Part shown: positions 1 through 13,100 of the stretch, in pieces
Position numbering within the stretch: the first letter of the stretch is position 1
Layout of the letters: the number at the start of each line of letters is the position of its first letter
NCBI GenBank assembly: GCA_028752905.1
Contig: JAQNBH010000002.1
Span: forward strand, 36,858,075 to 36,922,074
DNA from: Cladorhizidae sp. MBARI D1340-BT2
Taxonomy: Eukaryota > Porifera > Demospongiae > Poecilosclerida > Cladorhizidae
DNA length: 64,000 bases
Direction of reading: 5' to 3'
The notes under the pieces: generated by a model
What the model was told of the DNA's origin: nothing
Database searches by the model: none
The model's input: only the letters and a program-made list of their open reading frames with translations
Program-made: the position numbers and the translations under genes

Positions 1-3000
1 AGGAGATGATGACTCTAGTCTCACCATCACCACTAGGTGGAGGAGATGATGACTCTAGCCACCATCACCACTAGGTGGAGCAGATGATGGCTCTAGCCAC
101 CATCACCACTAGGTGGAGGAGATGATGACTCTAGCCACCATCACCACTAGGTGGAGGAGATGATGACTCTAGTCCACCATCACCACTAGGTTGAGCAGAT
201 GATGGCTCTAGTCCACCATCACCACTAGGTGGAGGAGATGATGACTCTAGCCACCATCACCACTAGTTGGAGCAGATGATGGCTCTAGTCCATCACCACT
301 AGCTGGAGCAGATGATGGCTCTATTCCACCATCACCACTAGCTGGAGCAGATGATGGCTCTATTCCACCATCACCACTAGGTGGAGGAGATGATGGCTCT
401 AGTCCACCATCACCACTAGGTGGAGGAGATGATGACTCTAGTCCACCATTACCACTAGGTGGAGCAGATGATGGCTCTATTCCACCATCACCACTAGGTG
501 GAGCAGATGATGGCTCTAGTCCACCATAGGTGGAGGAGATGATGGCTCTAGCCACCATCACCACTAGGTGGAGGAGATGATGGCTCTAGTCCACCATCAC
601 CACTAGGTGGAGCAGATGATGGCTCTAGTCACCATCACCACTAGGTGGAGTAGATGATGACTCTAGTCCACCATCACCACTAGGTGAAGCAGATGATGTC
701 TCTAGTCAACCATCACCACTAGGTGGAGGAGATGATGACTCTAGTCCACCATCACCACTAGGCGGAGGAGATGATGGCTCTAGTCCACCATTACCACTAG
801 GTGGAGCAGATGATGGCTCTAGTCCATCATCACCACTAGGTAGAGGAGATGATGACTCTAGTCCACCATCACCACTAGGTGGAGGAGATGATGGTTCTAG
901 TTACCATCACCACTAGGTGGAGGAGATGATGGCTCTAGTCCACCATCACCACTAGGTGGAGGAGATGATGGCTCTAGCCACCATCACCACTAGGTGGAGC
1001 AGATGATGTCTCTAGTCCACCATCACCACTAGGTGGAGAAGATGATGACTCTAGTCACCATCACCACTAGGTGGAGGAGATGATGGCTCTAGTCACCATT
1101 ACCACTAGGTGGAGCAGATGATGGCTCTAGTCCACCATCACCACTAGGTGGTGGAGATGATGTCTCTAGTCCACCATCACCACTAGGTGGAGCAGATGAT
1201 GGCTCTAGCCACCATCACCACTAGCTGGAGCAGATGATGTCTCTAGTCCACCAACCACTAGGTGGAGGAGATGATGGCTCTAGTCCATCACCACTAGCTG
1301 GAGCAGATGATGGCTCTATTCCACCATCACCACTAGCTGGAGCAGATGATGGCTCTATTCCACCATCACCACTAGGTGGAGGAGATGATGACTCTAGTCC
1401 ACCATTACCACTAGGTGGAGCAGATGATGGCTCTAGTCCATCATCACCACTAGGTGGAGGAGATGATGACTCTAGTCCACCATTACCACTAGGTGGAGCA
1501 GATGATGGCTCTAGCTACCATCACCACTAGGTGGAGCAGATGATGGCTCTAGCCACCATCACCACTAGGTGGAGGAGATGATGTCTCTAGTCCACCATTA
1601 CCACTAGGTGGAGCAGATGATGACTCTAGTCCACCATCACCACTAGGTGGAGCAGATGATGGCTCTAGTCCACCATCACCACTAGGTGGAGGAGATGATG
1701 GCTCTAGTCCACCATCACCACTAGGTGGAGCAGATGATGGCTCTAGCCACCATCACCATTAGGTGGAGCAGATGATGGCTCTAGTCCACCATCACCACTA
1801 GGTGGAGGAGATGATGGCTCTAGTCCACCATCACCACTAGGTGGAGGAGATGATGGCTCTAGTCCACCATCACCACTAGGTGGAGGAGATGATGACTCTA
1901 GCCACCATCACCACTAGGTGGAGCAGATGATGGCTCTAGCCACCATCACCACTAGGTGGAGGAGATGATGGCTCTAGCCACCATCACCACTAGGTGGAGG
2001 AGATGATGGCTCTAGTCCACCATCACCACTAGGTGGAGGAGATGATGACTCTAGCCACCATCACCACTAGGTGGAGCAGATGATGGCTCTAGCCACCATC
2101 ACCACTAGGTGGAGGAGATGATGGATCTAGTCCACCATCACCACTAGGTGGAGGAGATGATGGCTCTAGTCCACCATCACCACTAGCTGGAGCAGATGAT
2201 GTCTCTAGTCCACCATCACCACTAGGTGGAGTAGATGATGACTCTAGTCCACCATCACCACTAGGTTGAGCAGATGATGGCTCTAGTCCACCATCACCAC
2301 TAGGTGGAGCAGATGATGTCTCTAGTCCACCATCACCACTAGGTGGAGGAGATGATGACTCTAGTCCACCATCACCACTAGGTGGAGGAGATGATGGCTC
2401 TAGTCCACCATCACTTCTAGGTGGAGGAGATGATGGCCATCACCACTAGGTGGAGCAGATGATGGCTCTAGCCACCATCACCACTAGGTGGAGGAGATGA
2501 TGGCTCTAGTCCACCATCACTTCTAGGTGGAGGAGATGATGGCCATCACCACTAGGTGGAGGAGATGATGACTCTAGCCACCATCACCATTAGGTGGAGG
2601 AGATGATGGATCTAGTCCACCGTCACCACTAGGTGGAGGAGATGATGACTCTAGCCACCATCACCACTAGCTGGAGGAGATGATGGCTCTAGGCCACCAT
2701 CACCACTAGGTGGAGGAGATGATGGCTCTAGTCCACCATCACCACTAGGTGGAGGAGATGATGACTCTAGCCACCATCACCATTAGGTGGAGGAGATGAT
2801 GGATCTAGTCCACCGTCACCACTAGGTGGAGGAGATGATGACTCTAGTCCACCATTACCACTAGGTGGAGGAGATGATGGCCATCACCACTAGGTGGAGC
2901 AGATGATGTCTCTAGTCCACCATCACCACTAGGTGGAGAAGATGATGGCTCTAGTCTACCATCACCACTAGGTGGAGCAGATGATGTCTCTAGTCCACCA

Positions 3001-6000
3001 TCACCACTAGGTGGAGCAGATGATGACTCTAGCCACCATCACCACTAGGTGGAGGAGATGATGGCTCTAGCCACCATCACCACTAGGTGGGGGAGATGAT
3101 GGCTCTAGTCCACCATCACCACTAGGTGGAGGAGATGATGACTCTAGTCCACCATCACCACTAGGTGTAGCAGATGATGGCTCTAGTCCACCATCACCAC
3201 TAGGTGGAGGAGATGATGACTCTAGCCACCATCACCACTAGGTGGAGCAGAGGATGGCTCTAGTCCACCATCACCACTAGGTGGAGGAGATGATGTCTCT
3301 AGCCACCATCACCACTAGGTGGAGGAGATGATGGCTCTAGTCCACCATCACCACTAGTTGAAGCAGATGATGTCTCTAGTCCACCATCACCACTAGGTGG
3401 AGGAGATGATGGCTCTAGTCCACCATCACCACTAGGTGGAGGAGATGATGACTCTAGTCCACCATCACCACTAGGTGGAGGAGATGATGACTCTAGCCAC
3501 CATCACCACTAGGTGGAGCAGATGATGTCTCTAGTCCACCATCACCACTAGGTGGAGGAGATGATGGCTCTAGTCACCATCACCACTAGGTGGAGCAGAT
3601 GATGTCTCTAGTCTACCATCACCACTAGGTGGAGCAGATGATGGATGATGGCTCTAGTCACCATCACCACTAGGTGGAGCAGATGATGGCTCTAGGCCAC
3701 CATCACCACTAGGTGGAGGAGATGATGGCTCTAGCCACCATCACCACTAGGTGGAGCAGATGATGGCTCTAGCCACCATCACCACTAGGTGGAGGAGATG
3801 ATGGCTCTAGTCCACCATCACCACTAGGTGGAGCAGATGATGGATGATGGCTCTAGTCACCATCACCACTAGGTGGAGCAGATGATGGCTCTAGTCCACC
3901 ATCACCACTAGGTGGAGGAGATGATGGCTCTAGTCCACCATCACCACTAGGTGGAGCAGATGATGACTCTAGCCACCATCACCACTAGATGGAGCAGAGG
4001 ATGGCTCTAGTCCACCATCACCACTAGGTGGAGGAGATGATGTCTCTAGCCACCATCACCACTAGGTGGAGGAGATGATGGCTCTAGTCCACCATCACCA
4101 CTAGTTGAAGCAGATGATGTCTCTAGTCCACCATCACCACTAGGTGGAGGAGATGATGGCTCTAGTCCACCATCACCACTAGGTGGAGCAGATGATGGCT
4201 CTAATCCACCATCACCACTAGGTGGAGGAGATGATGACTCTAGTCCACCATCACCACTAGGTGGAGGCGATGATGTCTCTAGTAAACCATCACCACTAGG
4301 TGGAGCAGATGATGTCTCTAGTCAACCATCACCACTAGGTGGAGCAGATGATGGCTCTAGTCCACCATCACCACTAGGTGGAGGAGATGATGACTCTAGT
4401 CCACCATCACCATTAGGTGGAGCAGATGATGGCTCTAGTCCACATCACCACTAGGTGGAGGAGATGATGACTCTAGTCCACCATCACCACTAGGTGGAGG
4501 AGATGATGACTCTAGTCCACCATTACCACTAGGTGGAGCAGATGATGGCTCTAGTCTACCATCACCACTAGCTGGAGGAGATGATGGCTCTAGTCCACCA
4601 TCACCACTAGGTTGAGGAGATGATGACTCTAGCCACCATCACCACTAGGTGGAGCAGATGATGGCTCTAGTCCACCATTACCACTAGGTGGAGCAGATGA
4701 TGACTAGTCCACCATTACCACTAGGTAGAGGAGATGATGACTCTAGCCACCATCACCATTAGGTGGAGCAGATGATGGCTCTAGTCCACCATCACCACTA
4801 GGTGGAGGAGATGATGTCTCTAGTCCACCATCACCACTAGGTGGAGGAGATGATGGCTCTAGTCTACCATCACCACTAGGTGGAGGAGATGATGGCTCTA
4901 GTCCACCATCACCACTAGTTGAAGCAGATGATGGCTCTAGTCCACCATCACCACTAGGTGGAGGAGATGATGACTCTAGTCACCATCACCACTAGGTGGA
5001 GGAGATGATGGCTCTAGTCCACCATCACCACTAGGTGGAGGAGATGATGACTCTAGTCCACCATCACCACTAGGTGGAGGAGATGATGACTCTAGCCACC
5101 ATCACCACTAGGTGGAGCAGATGATGTCTCTAGTCCACCATCACCACTAGGTGGAGGAGATGATGACTCTAGCCACCATCACCACTAGGTGTAGCAGATG
5201 ATGGCTCTAGTCCACCATCACCACTAGGTGGAGGAGATGATGACTCTAGCCACCATCACCACTAGGTGGAGCAGAGGATGGCTCTAGTTCACCATCACCA
5301 CTAGGTGGAGGAGATGATGTCTCTAGCCACCATCACCACTAGGTGGAGGAGATGATGGCTCTAGTCCACCATCACCACTAGTTGAAGCAGATGATGTCTC
5401 TAGTCCACCATCACCACTAGGTGGAGGAGATGATGGCTCTAGTCCACCATCACCACTAGGTGGAGCAGATGATGGCTCTAGTCCACCATCACCACTAGTC
5501 GGAGGAGATGATGACTCTAGTCCACCATCACCACTAGGTGGAGGAGATGATGACTCTAGCCACCATCACCACTAGGTGGAGCAGATGATGTCTCTAGTCC
5601 ACCATCACCACTAGGTGGAGGAGATGATGGCTCTAGTCACCATCACCACTAGGTGGAGCAGATGATGGCTCTAGTCACCATCACCACTAGGTGGAGCAGA
5701 TGATGTCTCTAGTCTACCATCACCACTAGGTGGAGCAGATGATGGATGATGGCTCTAGTCACCATCACCACTAGGTGGAGCAGATGATGGCTCTAGGCCA
5801 CCATCACCACTAGGTGGAGGAGATGATGGCTCTAGTCACCATCACCACTAGGTGGAGCAGATGATGGCTCTAGGCCACCATCACCACTAGGTGGAGGAGA
5901 TGATGGCTCTAGTCACCATCACCACTAGGTGGAGCAGATGATGGATGATGGCTCTAGTCACCATCACCACTAGGTGGAGCAGATGATGGCTCTAGTCCAC

Positions 6001-6971
6001 CATCACCACTAGGTGGAGGAGATGATGACTCTAGTCACCATCACCACTAGGTGGAGGAGATGATGACTCTAGTCCACCATCACCACTAGGTGGAGCAGAT
6101 GATGGCTCTAGTCCACAATCACCACTAGGTGGAGCAGATGATGGCTCTAGGCCACCATCACCACTAGGTGGCGGAGATGATGACTCTAGCCACCATCACC
6201 ACTAGGTGGAGCAGATGATGGCTCTAGTCAACCATCACCACTAGGTGGAGGAGAAGATGGCTCTAGTCACCATCACCACTAGGTGGAGCAGATGATGGCT
6301 CTAGTCACCATCACCACTAGGTGGAGCAGATGATGGCTCTAGTCCACCATCACCACTAGGTGGAGCAGATGATGGCTCTAGCCACCATCACCACTATGTG
6401 GAGGAGATGATGGCTCTAGTCCACCATCACCACTAGGTGGAGCAGATGATGGCTCTAGCCACCATCACCACTAGGTGGAGGAGATGATGGCTCTAGTCCA
6501 CCATCACCACTAGGTGGAGCAGATGATGGCTCTAGTCCACCATTGGTGGAGGAGATGATGGCTCTAGCCACCATCACCACTAGGTGGAGGAGATGATGGC
6601 TCTAGTCCCACCATAGGTGGAGGAGATGATGGCTCTAGCCACCATCACCACTAGGTGGAGGAGATGATGACTCTAGCCACCATCACCACTAGGTGGAGGA
6701 GATGATGGATCTAGTCCACCATCACCACTAGGTGGAGGAGATGATGACTCTAGCCACCATCACCACTAGGTGAAGGAGATGATCGCTCTGTCCACCATCA
6801 CCACTAGGTGGAGGAGATGATGGCTCTAGTCCACCATCACCACTAGGTGGAGCAGATGATGGCTCTAGCCACCATCACCACTAGGTGGAGCAGATGATGG
6901 CTCTAGTCCACCATCACCACTAGGTGGAGCAGATGATGGCTCTAGTCCACCATCACCACTAGGTGGAGCAG
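1..6971. repeat. 38/39-bp minisatellite array, about 180 copies, truncated by window start
   Basis: Tandem units of the type GGTGGAGGAGATGATGGCTC followed by TAGTCCACCATCACCACTA. Full units are 39 bp; units with TAGCCACC or TAGTCACC instead of TAGTCCACC are 38 bp. Runs of 39-bp units stay open in frame (13-residue repeats rich in Gly, Asp, Ser and Pro), but frequent 38-bp units break every frame, so I do not call a protein. A 4-bp duplication giving ATGGATGATGG occurs at 3641, 3840, 5742 and 5941, so two marker pairs are each offset by 2101 bp. Markers GTTGAAG (3357, 4104, 5381) and GAGGATGG (near 3251, 3998, 5275) share offsets of 747 and 2024 bp. This shows block duplications. The array ends just upstream of a TTC1 exon and is therefore probably intronic. 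Confidence 0.97.
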
Positions 6972-7054
6972 ATGTATTGGAGTCTTATTTGGTGTTCATA
7001 TTTTCCTTCCTGGCTGATTGGCTGTTAGTTGTGGTTGTTGATCAAATGTTGCAG

Positions 7055-7144
7055 CCTTGTTGCTGGAGCCAGATTATCTGAAGGCTTTGTTGCGACGTGC
7101 TCAGTCTCTTGAAGAATTGGAGAAATACGAAGACGCCCTTGATG
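7055..7144 (+). CDS. TTC1: TTC1 exon with first helices of the last TPR
   Basis: Acceptor ATGTTGCAG ends at 7054 and donor GTGAGC begins at 7145. The first two bases finish a codon from an exon outside the window, 29 codons follow, and one base carries over. The peptide [20 protein letters not shown] is typical TPR helix A/B sequence. An ATG-initiated reading from about 7057 is out of frame with the family and should be ignored. Confidence 0.88.
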
Positions 7145-10100
7145 GTGAGCATCAGTGGCAGGTTTGGCTGGGTTCAGGCAGGGTCAAGGTACAGGGTTGG
7201 CTGGGTTCAGGCAGGGTCAAGGTACAGGGTTGGCTAGGTTCAGACAGGGTTAAGGTACAGGGTTGGCTGGGTTCAGGCTGGGTAAAGGTACAGGGTTGGC
7301 TGGGTTAAGACAGGGTCAAGGTACAGAGGTGGCTGGGTTCAGACGGTCGAGGTACAGGGGTGGCTGTTTCAGGCAGGGTCAAGGTACAGGGATGGCTGGT
7401 TGCATTGTTTACACAGATAGTTAGTTTGTTTGTTTGTTTGTTTGTTGTTGTAGACTACAAGAAAGCCCTGGAACTGGACCCAACTCAAGTCCGGGCCAGA
7501 CAGGCACTTGTGGTCAGTGTTGCCATGGATATACAGTATATAGATCCTGTATTTTTGTTTACCCCCTCCCCCCTCAGTAACGATCATGTGCAGACCACCA
7601 GCCACTTGTGTGTAGTTGTTGCTTGTCTAAGTTGTTGCTTGTGTGTAGTTGTTGCTTGTGTGCAGTAGTTGCTTGTGTGGAGCTGTTGCTTGTCTGAGTT
7701 GTTGCTTGTGTATAGTTGTTGCTTGTGTGTATTTGTTGCTTGTGTGGAGCTGTTGCTTGTTTAGTTGTTGCTAGTGTGTGGTTGTTGCTTGTGTGTAGTT
7801 GTTGCTTGTGTGTAGTTGTTGCTTGTCTGAGTTGTTGCTTGTCTAAGTTGTTGCTTGTGTGTAGTTGTTGCTTGTGTGGAGCTGTTGCTTGTGCGTAGTT
7901 GTTGCTTGTCTGAGTTGTTGCTTGTGTGTAGCTGTTGCTTGTCTGAGTTGTTGCTTGTCTGAGTTGTTGCTTGTGTATAGTTGTTGCTTGTGTGTAGTTG
8001 TTGCTTGTGTGGAGCTGTTGCTTGTTTGAGTTGTTGCTAGTGGGTGGTTGTTGCTTGTGTGTAGTTGTTGCTTGTGTGTAGTTGTTGCTTGTGTGTAGTT
8101 GTTGCTTGTGTGTAGTTGTTGCTTGTGTGTAGTTGTTGCTTGTGTGTAGTTGTTGCTTGTCTGAGTTGTTGCTTGTGTGTAGTTGTTGCTTGTGTGGAGT
8201 TGTTGCTTGTGTGGAGTTGTTGCTTGTGTGTAGTTGTTGCTTGTGTGTAGCTGTTGCTTGTCTGAGTTGTTGCTTGTGTTTAGTTGTTGCTTGTGTGGAG
8301 TTGTTGCTTGTGTGTAGCTGTTGCTTTTCTGAGTTGTTGCTTGTCTGAGTTGTTGCTTGTGTATAGTTGTTGCTTGTGTGTAGTTGTTGCTAGTGGGTGG
8401 TTGTTGCTTGTTTGAGTTGTTGCTAGTGGGTGGTTGTTGCTTGTGTGTAGTTGTTGCTTGTGTGTAGTTGTTGCTTGTGTGTAGTTGTTGCTTGTGTGTA
8501 GTTGTTGCTTGTGTGTATGTAGTTGTTGCTTGTCTGAGTTGTTGCTTGTGTGTAGTTGTTGCTTGTGTGGAGTTGTTGCTTGTGTGGAGTTGTTGCTTGT
8601 GTGTAGTTCTTGCTTGTGCGTAGCTGTTGCTTGTCTGAGTTGTTGCTTGTGTGTAGTTGTTGCTTGTGTGTAGTTGTTGCTTGTGTGTAGTTGTTGCTTG
8701 TCTATAGCTGTTGTTTACAGCAACCTTCAATGAGGAGTTTCCATGAACCAAACAGCTGAGTCCAGGCAGCGCACTCCAGAACATGTTTAAATATTAGCTT
8801 CTGCATGTACACAAGTACGCTGTCAGGCAGAGGTCATAGTCCACAGCAGAGGTCATTGTCCACCAGACAGTGTCTGTATATATACCTATGGAGTGGGCTG
8901 TGTTAAAGACGTCTAATGAAGCAGACTCCAGCCATGAATATTAATGACTTGCTACGTACTTCCTACTGGCAGCATTAGTTGGATCATGTGATGCACTTCC
9001 TACTGGCAGCATTAGTTGGATCATGTGATGCACTTCCTACTGGCAGCATTAGTTGGATCATGTGATGCACTTCCTACTGGTAGGATTAGTTGGACCATGT
9101 GATGCACTTCCTACTGGCAGCATTAGTTGGAGCATGTGATGCACTTCCTACTGGCAGCATTAGTTGGATCATGTGATGCACTTCCTACTGGCAGGATTAG
9201 TTGGATCATGTGATGCACTTCCTACTGGCAGCATTAGTTGGATCATGTGATGCACTTCCTACTGGCAGCATTAGTTGGATCATGTGATGCACTTCCTACT
9301 GGCAGGATTAGTTGGAGCATGTGATGCACTTCCTACTGGCAGCATTAGTTGGATCATGTGATGCACTTCCTACTGGCAGCATTAGTTGGATCATGTGATG
9401 CACTTCCTACTGGCAGGATTAGTTGGATCATGTGATGCACTTGCTACTGGCAGGATTAGTTGGATCATGTGATGCACTTCCTACTGGCAGCATTAGTTGG
9501 ATCATGTGATGCACTTCCTACTGGCAGCATTAGTTGGATCATGTGATGCACTTCCTACTGGCAGCATTAGTTGGATCATGTGATGCACTTCCTACTGGCA
9601 GCATTAGTTGGATCATGTGATGCACTTCCTACTGGCAGCATTAGTTGGATCATGTGATGCACTTCCTACTGGCAGGATTAGTTGGATCATGTGATGCACT
9701 TCATACTGGCAGCATTAGTTGGATCATGTGATGCACTTCCTACTGGCAGGATTAGTTGGAGCATGTGATGCACTTCCTACTGGCAGGATTAGTTGGAGCA
9801 TGTGATACACTTCCTACTGGCAGGATTAGTTGGATCATGTGATGCACTTCCTACTGGCAGGATTAGTTGGATCATGTGATGCACTTCCTACTGGCAGGAT
9901 TAGTTGGATCATGTGATGCACTTCCTACTGGCAGCATTAGTTGGATCATGTGATGCACTTCCTACTGGCAGCATTAGTTGGATCATGTGATGCACTTCCT
10001 ACTGGCAGCATTAGTTGGATCATGTGATGCACTTCCTAATGGCAGCATTAGTTGGATCATGTGATGCACTTCATACTGGCAGGATTAGTTGGATCATGTG

Positions 10101-13100
10101 ATGCACTTCCTACTGGCAGCATTAGTTGGAGCATGTGATGCACTTCCTACTGGCAGGATTAGTTGGATCATGTGATGCACTTCCTACTGGCAGCATTAGT
10201 TGGATCATGTGATGCACTTCCTACTGGCAGCATTAGTTGGATCATGTGATGCACTTCCTACTGGCAGGATTAGTTGGATCATGTGATGCACTTCCTACTG
10301 GCAGCATTAGTTGGATCATGTGATGCACTTCCTACTGGCAGCATTAGTTGGATCATGTGATGCACTTCCTACTGGCAGCATTAGTTGGATCATGTGATGC
10401 ACTTCCTACTGGCAGGATTAGTTGGATCATGTGATGCACTTCATACTGGCAGCATTAGTTGGATCATGTGATGCACTTCCTACTGGCAGGATTAGTTGGA
10501 GCATGTGATGCACTTCCTACTGGCAGGATTAGTTGGATCATGTGATGCACTTCCTACTGGCAGGATTAGTTGGATCATGTGATGCACTTCCTACTGGCAG
10601 GATTAGTTGGATCATGTGATGCACTTCCTACTGGCAGCATTAGTTGGATCATGTGATGCACTTCCTACTGGCAGCATTAGTTGGATCATGTGATGCACTT
10701 CCTACTGGCAGGATTAGTTGGATCATGTGGTGCACTTCCTACTGGCAGGATTAGTTGGATCATGTGATGCACTTCCTACTGGCAGCATTAGTTGGATCAT
10801 GTGATGCACTTCCTACTGGCAGGATTAGTTGGATCATGTGATGCACTTCCTACTGACAGCATTAGTTGGATCATGTGATGCACTTCCTACTGGCAGCATT
10901 AGTTGGATCATGTGATGCACTTCCTACTAGCAGGATTAGTTGCAGCATGTGATGCACTTCCTAATGTCAGCATTAGTTGGATCATGTGATGCACTTCCTA
11001 CTGGCAGCATTAGTTGGATCATGTGATGCACTTCCTACAGGCAGCATTAGTTGGATCATGTGATGCACTTCCTACTGGCAGGATTAGTTGGATCATGTGA
11101 TGCACTTCCTACTGGCAGGATTAGTTGGATCATGTGATGCACTTCCTACTGGCAGGATTAGTTGGATCATGTGATGCACTTCCTACTGGCAGCATTAGTT
11201 GGATCATGTGATGCACTTCCTACTGGCAGCATTAGTTGGATCATGTGATGCACTTCCTACTGGCAGCATTAGTTGGATCATGTGATGCACTTCCTACTGG
11301 CAGCATTAGTTGGAGCATGTGATGCACTTCCTACTGGCAGGATTAGTTGGATCATGTGATGCACTTCCTACTGGCAGGATTAGTTGGATCATGTGATGCA
11401 CTTCCTACTGGCAGCATTAGTTGGATCATGTGATGCACTTCATACTGGCAGGATGAGTTGGATCATGTGATGCACTTCCTACTGGCAGGATTAGTTGGAG
11501 CATGTGATGCACTTCCTACTGGCAGCATTAGTTGGATCATGTGATGCACTTCCTACTGGCAGCATTAGTTGGATCATGTGATGCACTTCCTACTGGCAGG
11601 ATTAGTTGGATCATGTGATGCACTTCCTACTGGCAGGATTAGTTGGATCATGTGATGTACTTCCTACTGGCAGCATTAGTTGGATCATGTGATGCACTTC
11701 CTACTGGCAGCATTAGTTGGATCATGTGATGCACTTCCTACTGGCAGCATTAGTTGGATCATGTGATGCACTTCCTACTGGCAGCATTAGTTGGAGCATG
11801 TGATGCACTTCCTACAGGCAGAATTAGTTGGATCATGTGATGCACTTCCTACTGACAGCATTAGTTGGATCATGTGATGCACTTCCTACTGGCAGCATTA
11901 GTTGGATCATGTGATGCACTTCCTACTGGCAGGATTAGTTGGATCATGTGATGCACTTCCTACTGGCAGCATTAGTTGGATCATGTGATGCACTTCCTAC
12001 TGGCAGCATTAGTTGGATCATGTGATGCACTTCCTACTGGCAGCATTAGTTGGATCATGTGATGCACTTCCTACTGGCAGGATGAGTTGGATCATGTGAT
12101 GCACTTCCTACTGGCAGGATTAGTTGGATCATGTGATGCACTTCCTACTGGCAGGATTAGTTGGATCATGTGATGCACTTCCTACAGGGAGGATTAGTTG
12201 GATCATGTGATGCACTTCATACTGGCAGGATGAGTTGGATCATGTGATGCACTTCCTACTGGCAGGATTAGTTGGAGAATGTGATGCACTTCCTACTGGC
12301 AGGATTAGTTGGATCATGTGATGCACTTCCTACTGGCAGGATTAGTTGGATCATGTGATGCACTTCCTACTGGCAGGATTAGTTGGATCATGTGATGCAC
12401 TTCCTACAGGCAGGATGAGTTGGATCATGTGATGCACTTCCTACTGGCAGCATTAGTTGGATCATGTGATGCACTTCCTACTGGCAGCATTAGTTGGATC
12501 ATGTGATGCACTTCCTACTGGCAGCATTAGTTGGATCATGTGATGCACTTCCTACTGGCAGGATTAGTTGGATCATGTGATGCACTTCCTATTGGCAGGA
12601 TTAGTTGGATCATGTGATGCACTTCCTACTGGCAGCATTAGTTGGAGAATGTGATGCACTTCCTACTGGCAGCATAAGTTGGATCATGTGATGCACTTCC
12701 TACTGGCAGCATTAGTTGGATCATGTGATTCACTTCCTACTGGCAGGATTAGTTGGATCATGTGATGCACTTCCTACTGGCAGCATTAGTTGGAGCATGT
12801 GATGCACTTCCTACTGGCAGGATTAGTTGGATCATGTGATGCACTTCCTACTGGCAGCATTAGTTGGATCATGTGATGCACTTCCTACTGGCAGCATTAG
12901 TTGGATCATGTGATGCACTTCCTACTGGCAGCATTAGTTGGATCATGTGATGCACTTCCTACTGGCAGCATTAGTTGGATCATGTGATGCACTTCCTACT
13001 GGCAGCATTAGTTGGATCATGTGATGCACTTCCTACTGGCAGAATGAGTTGGATCATGTGATGCACTTCCTACTGGCAGGATTAGTTGGATCATGTGATG

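Noticed and set aside
247..1530. Open frames encoding Gly/Asp/Ser/Pro repeats within the 38/39-bp array
   Set aside because: They persist only where several 39-bp units occur in a row and are ended by 38-bp units; no start context, domain or splice evidence.
7843..8784. 313-codon minus-strand frame rich in Gln, Thr and Asn (prion-like appearance)
   Set aside because: It is the reverse reading of the 17-bp minisatellite; composition follows from the unit and no unique coding sequence flanks it.
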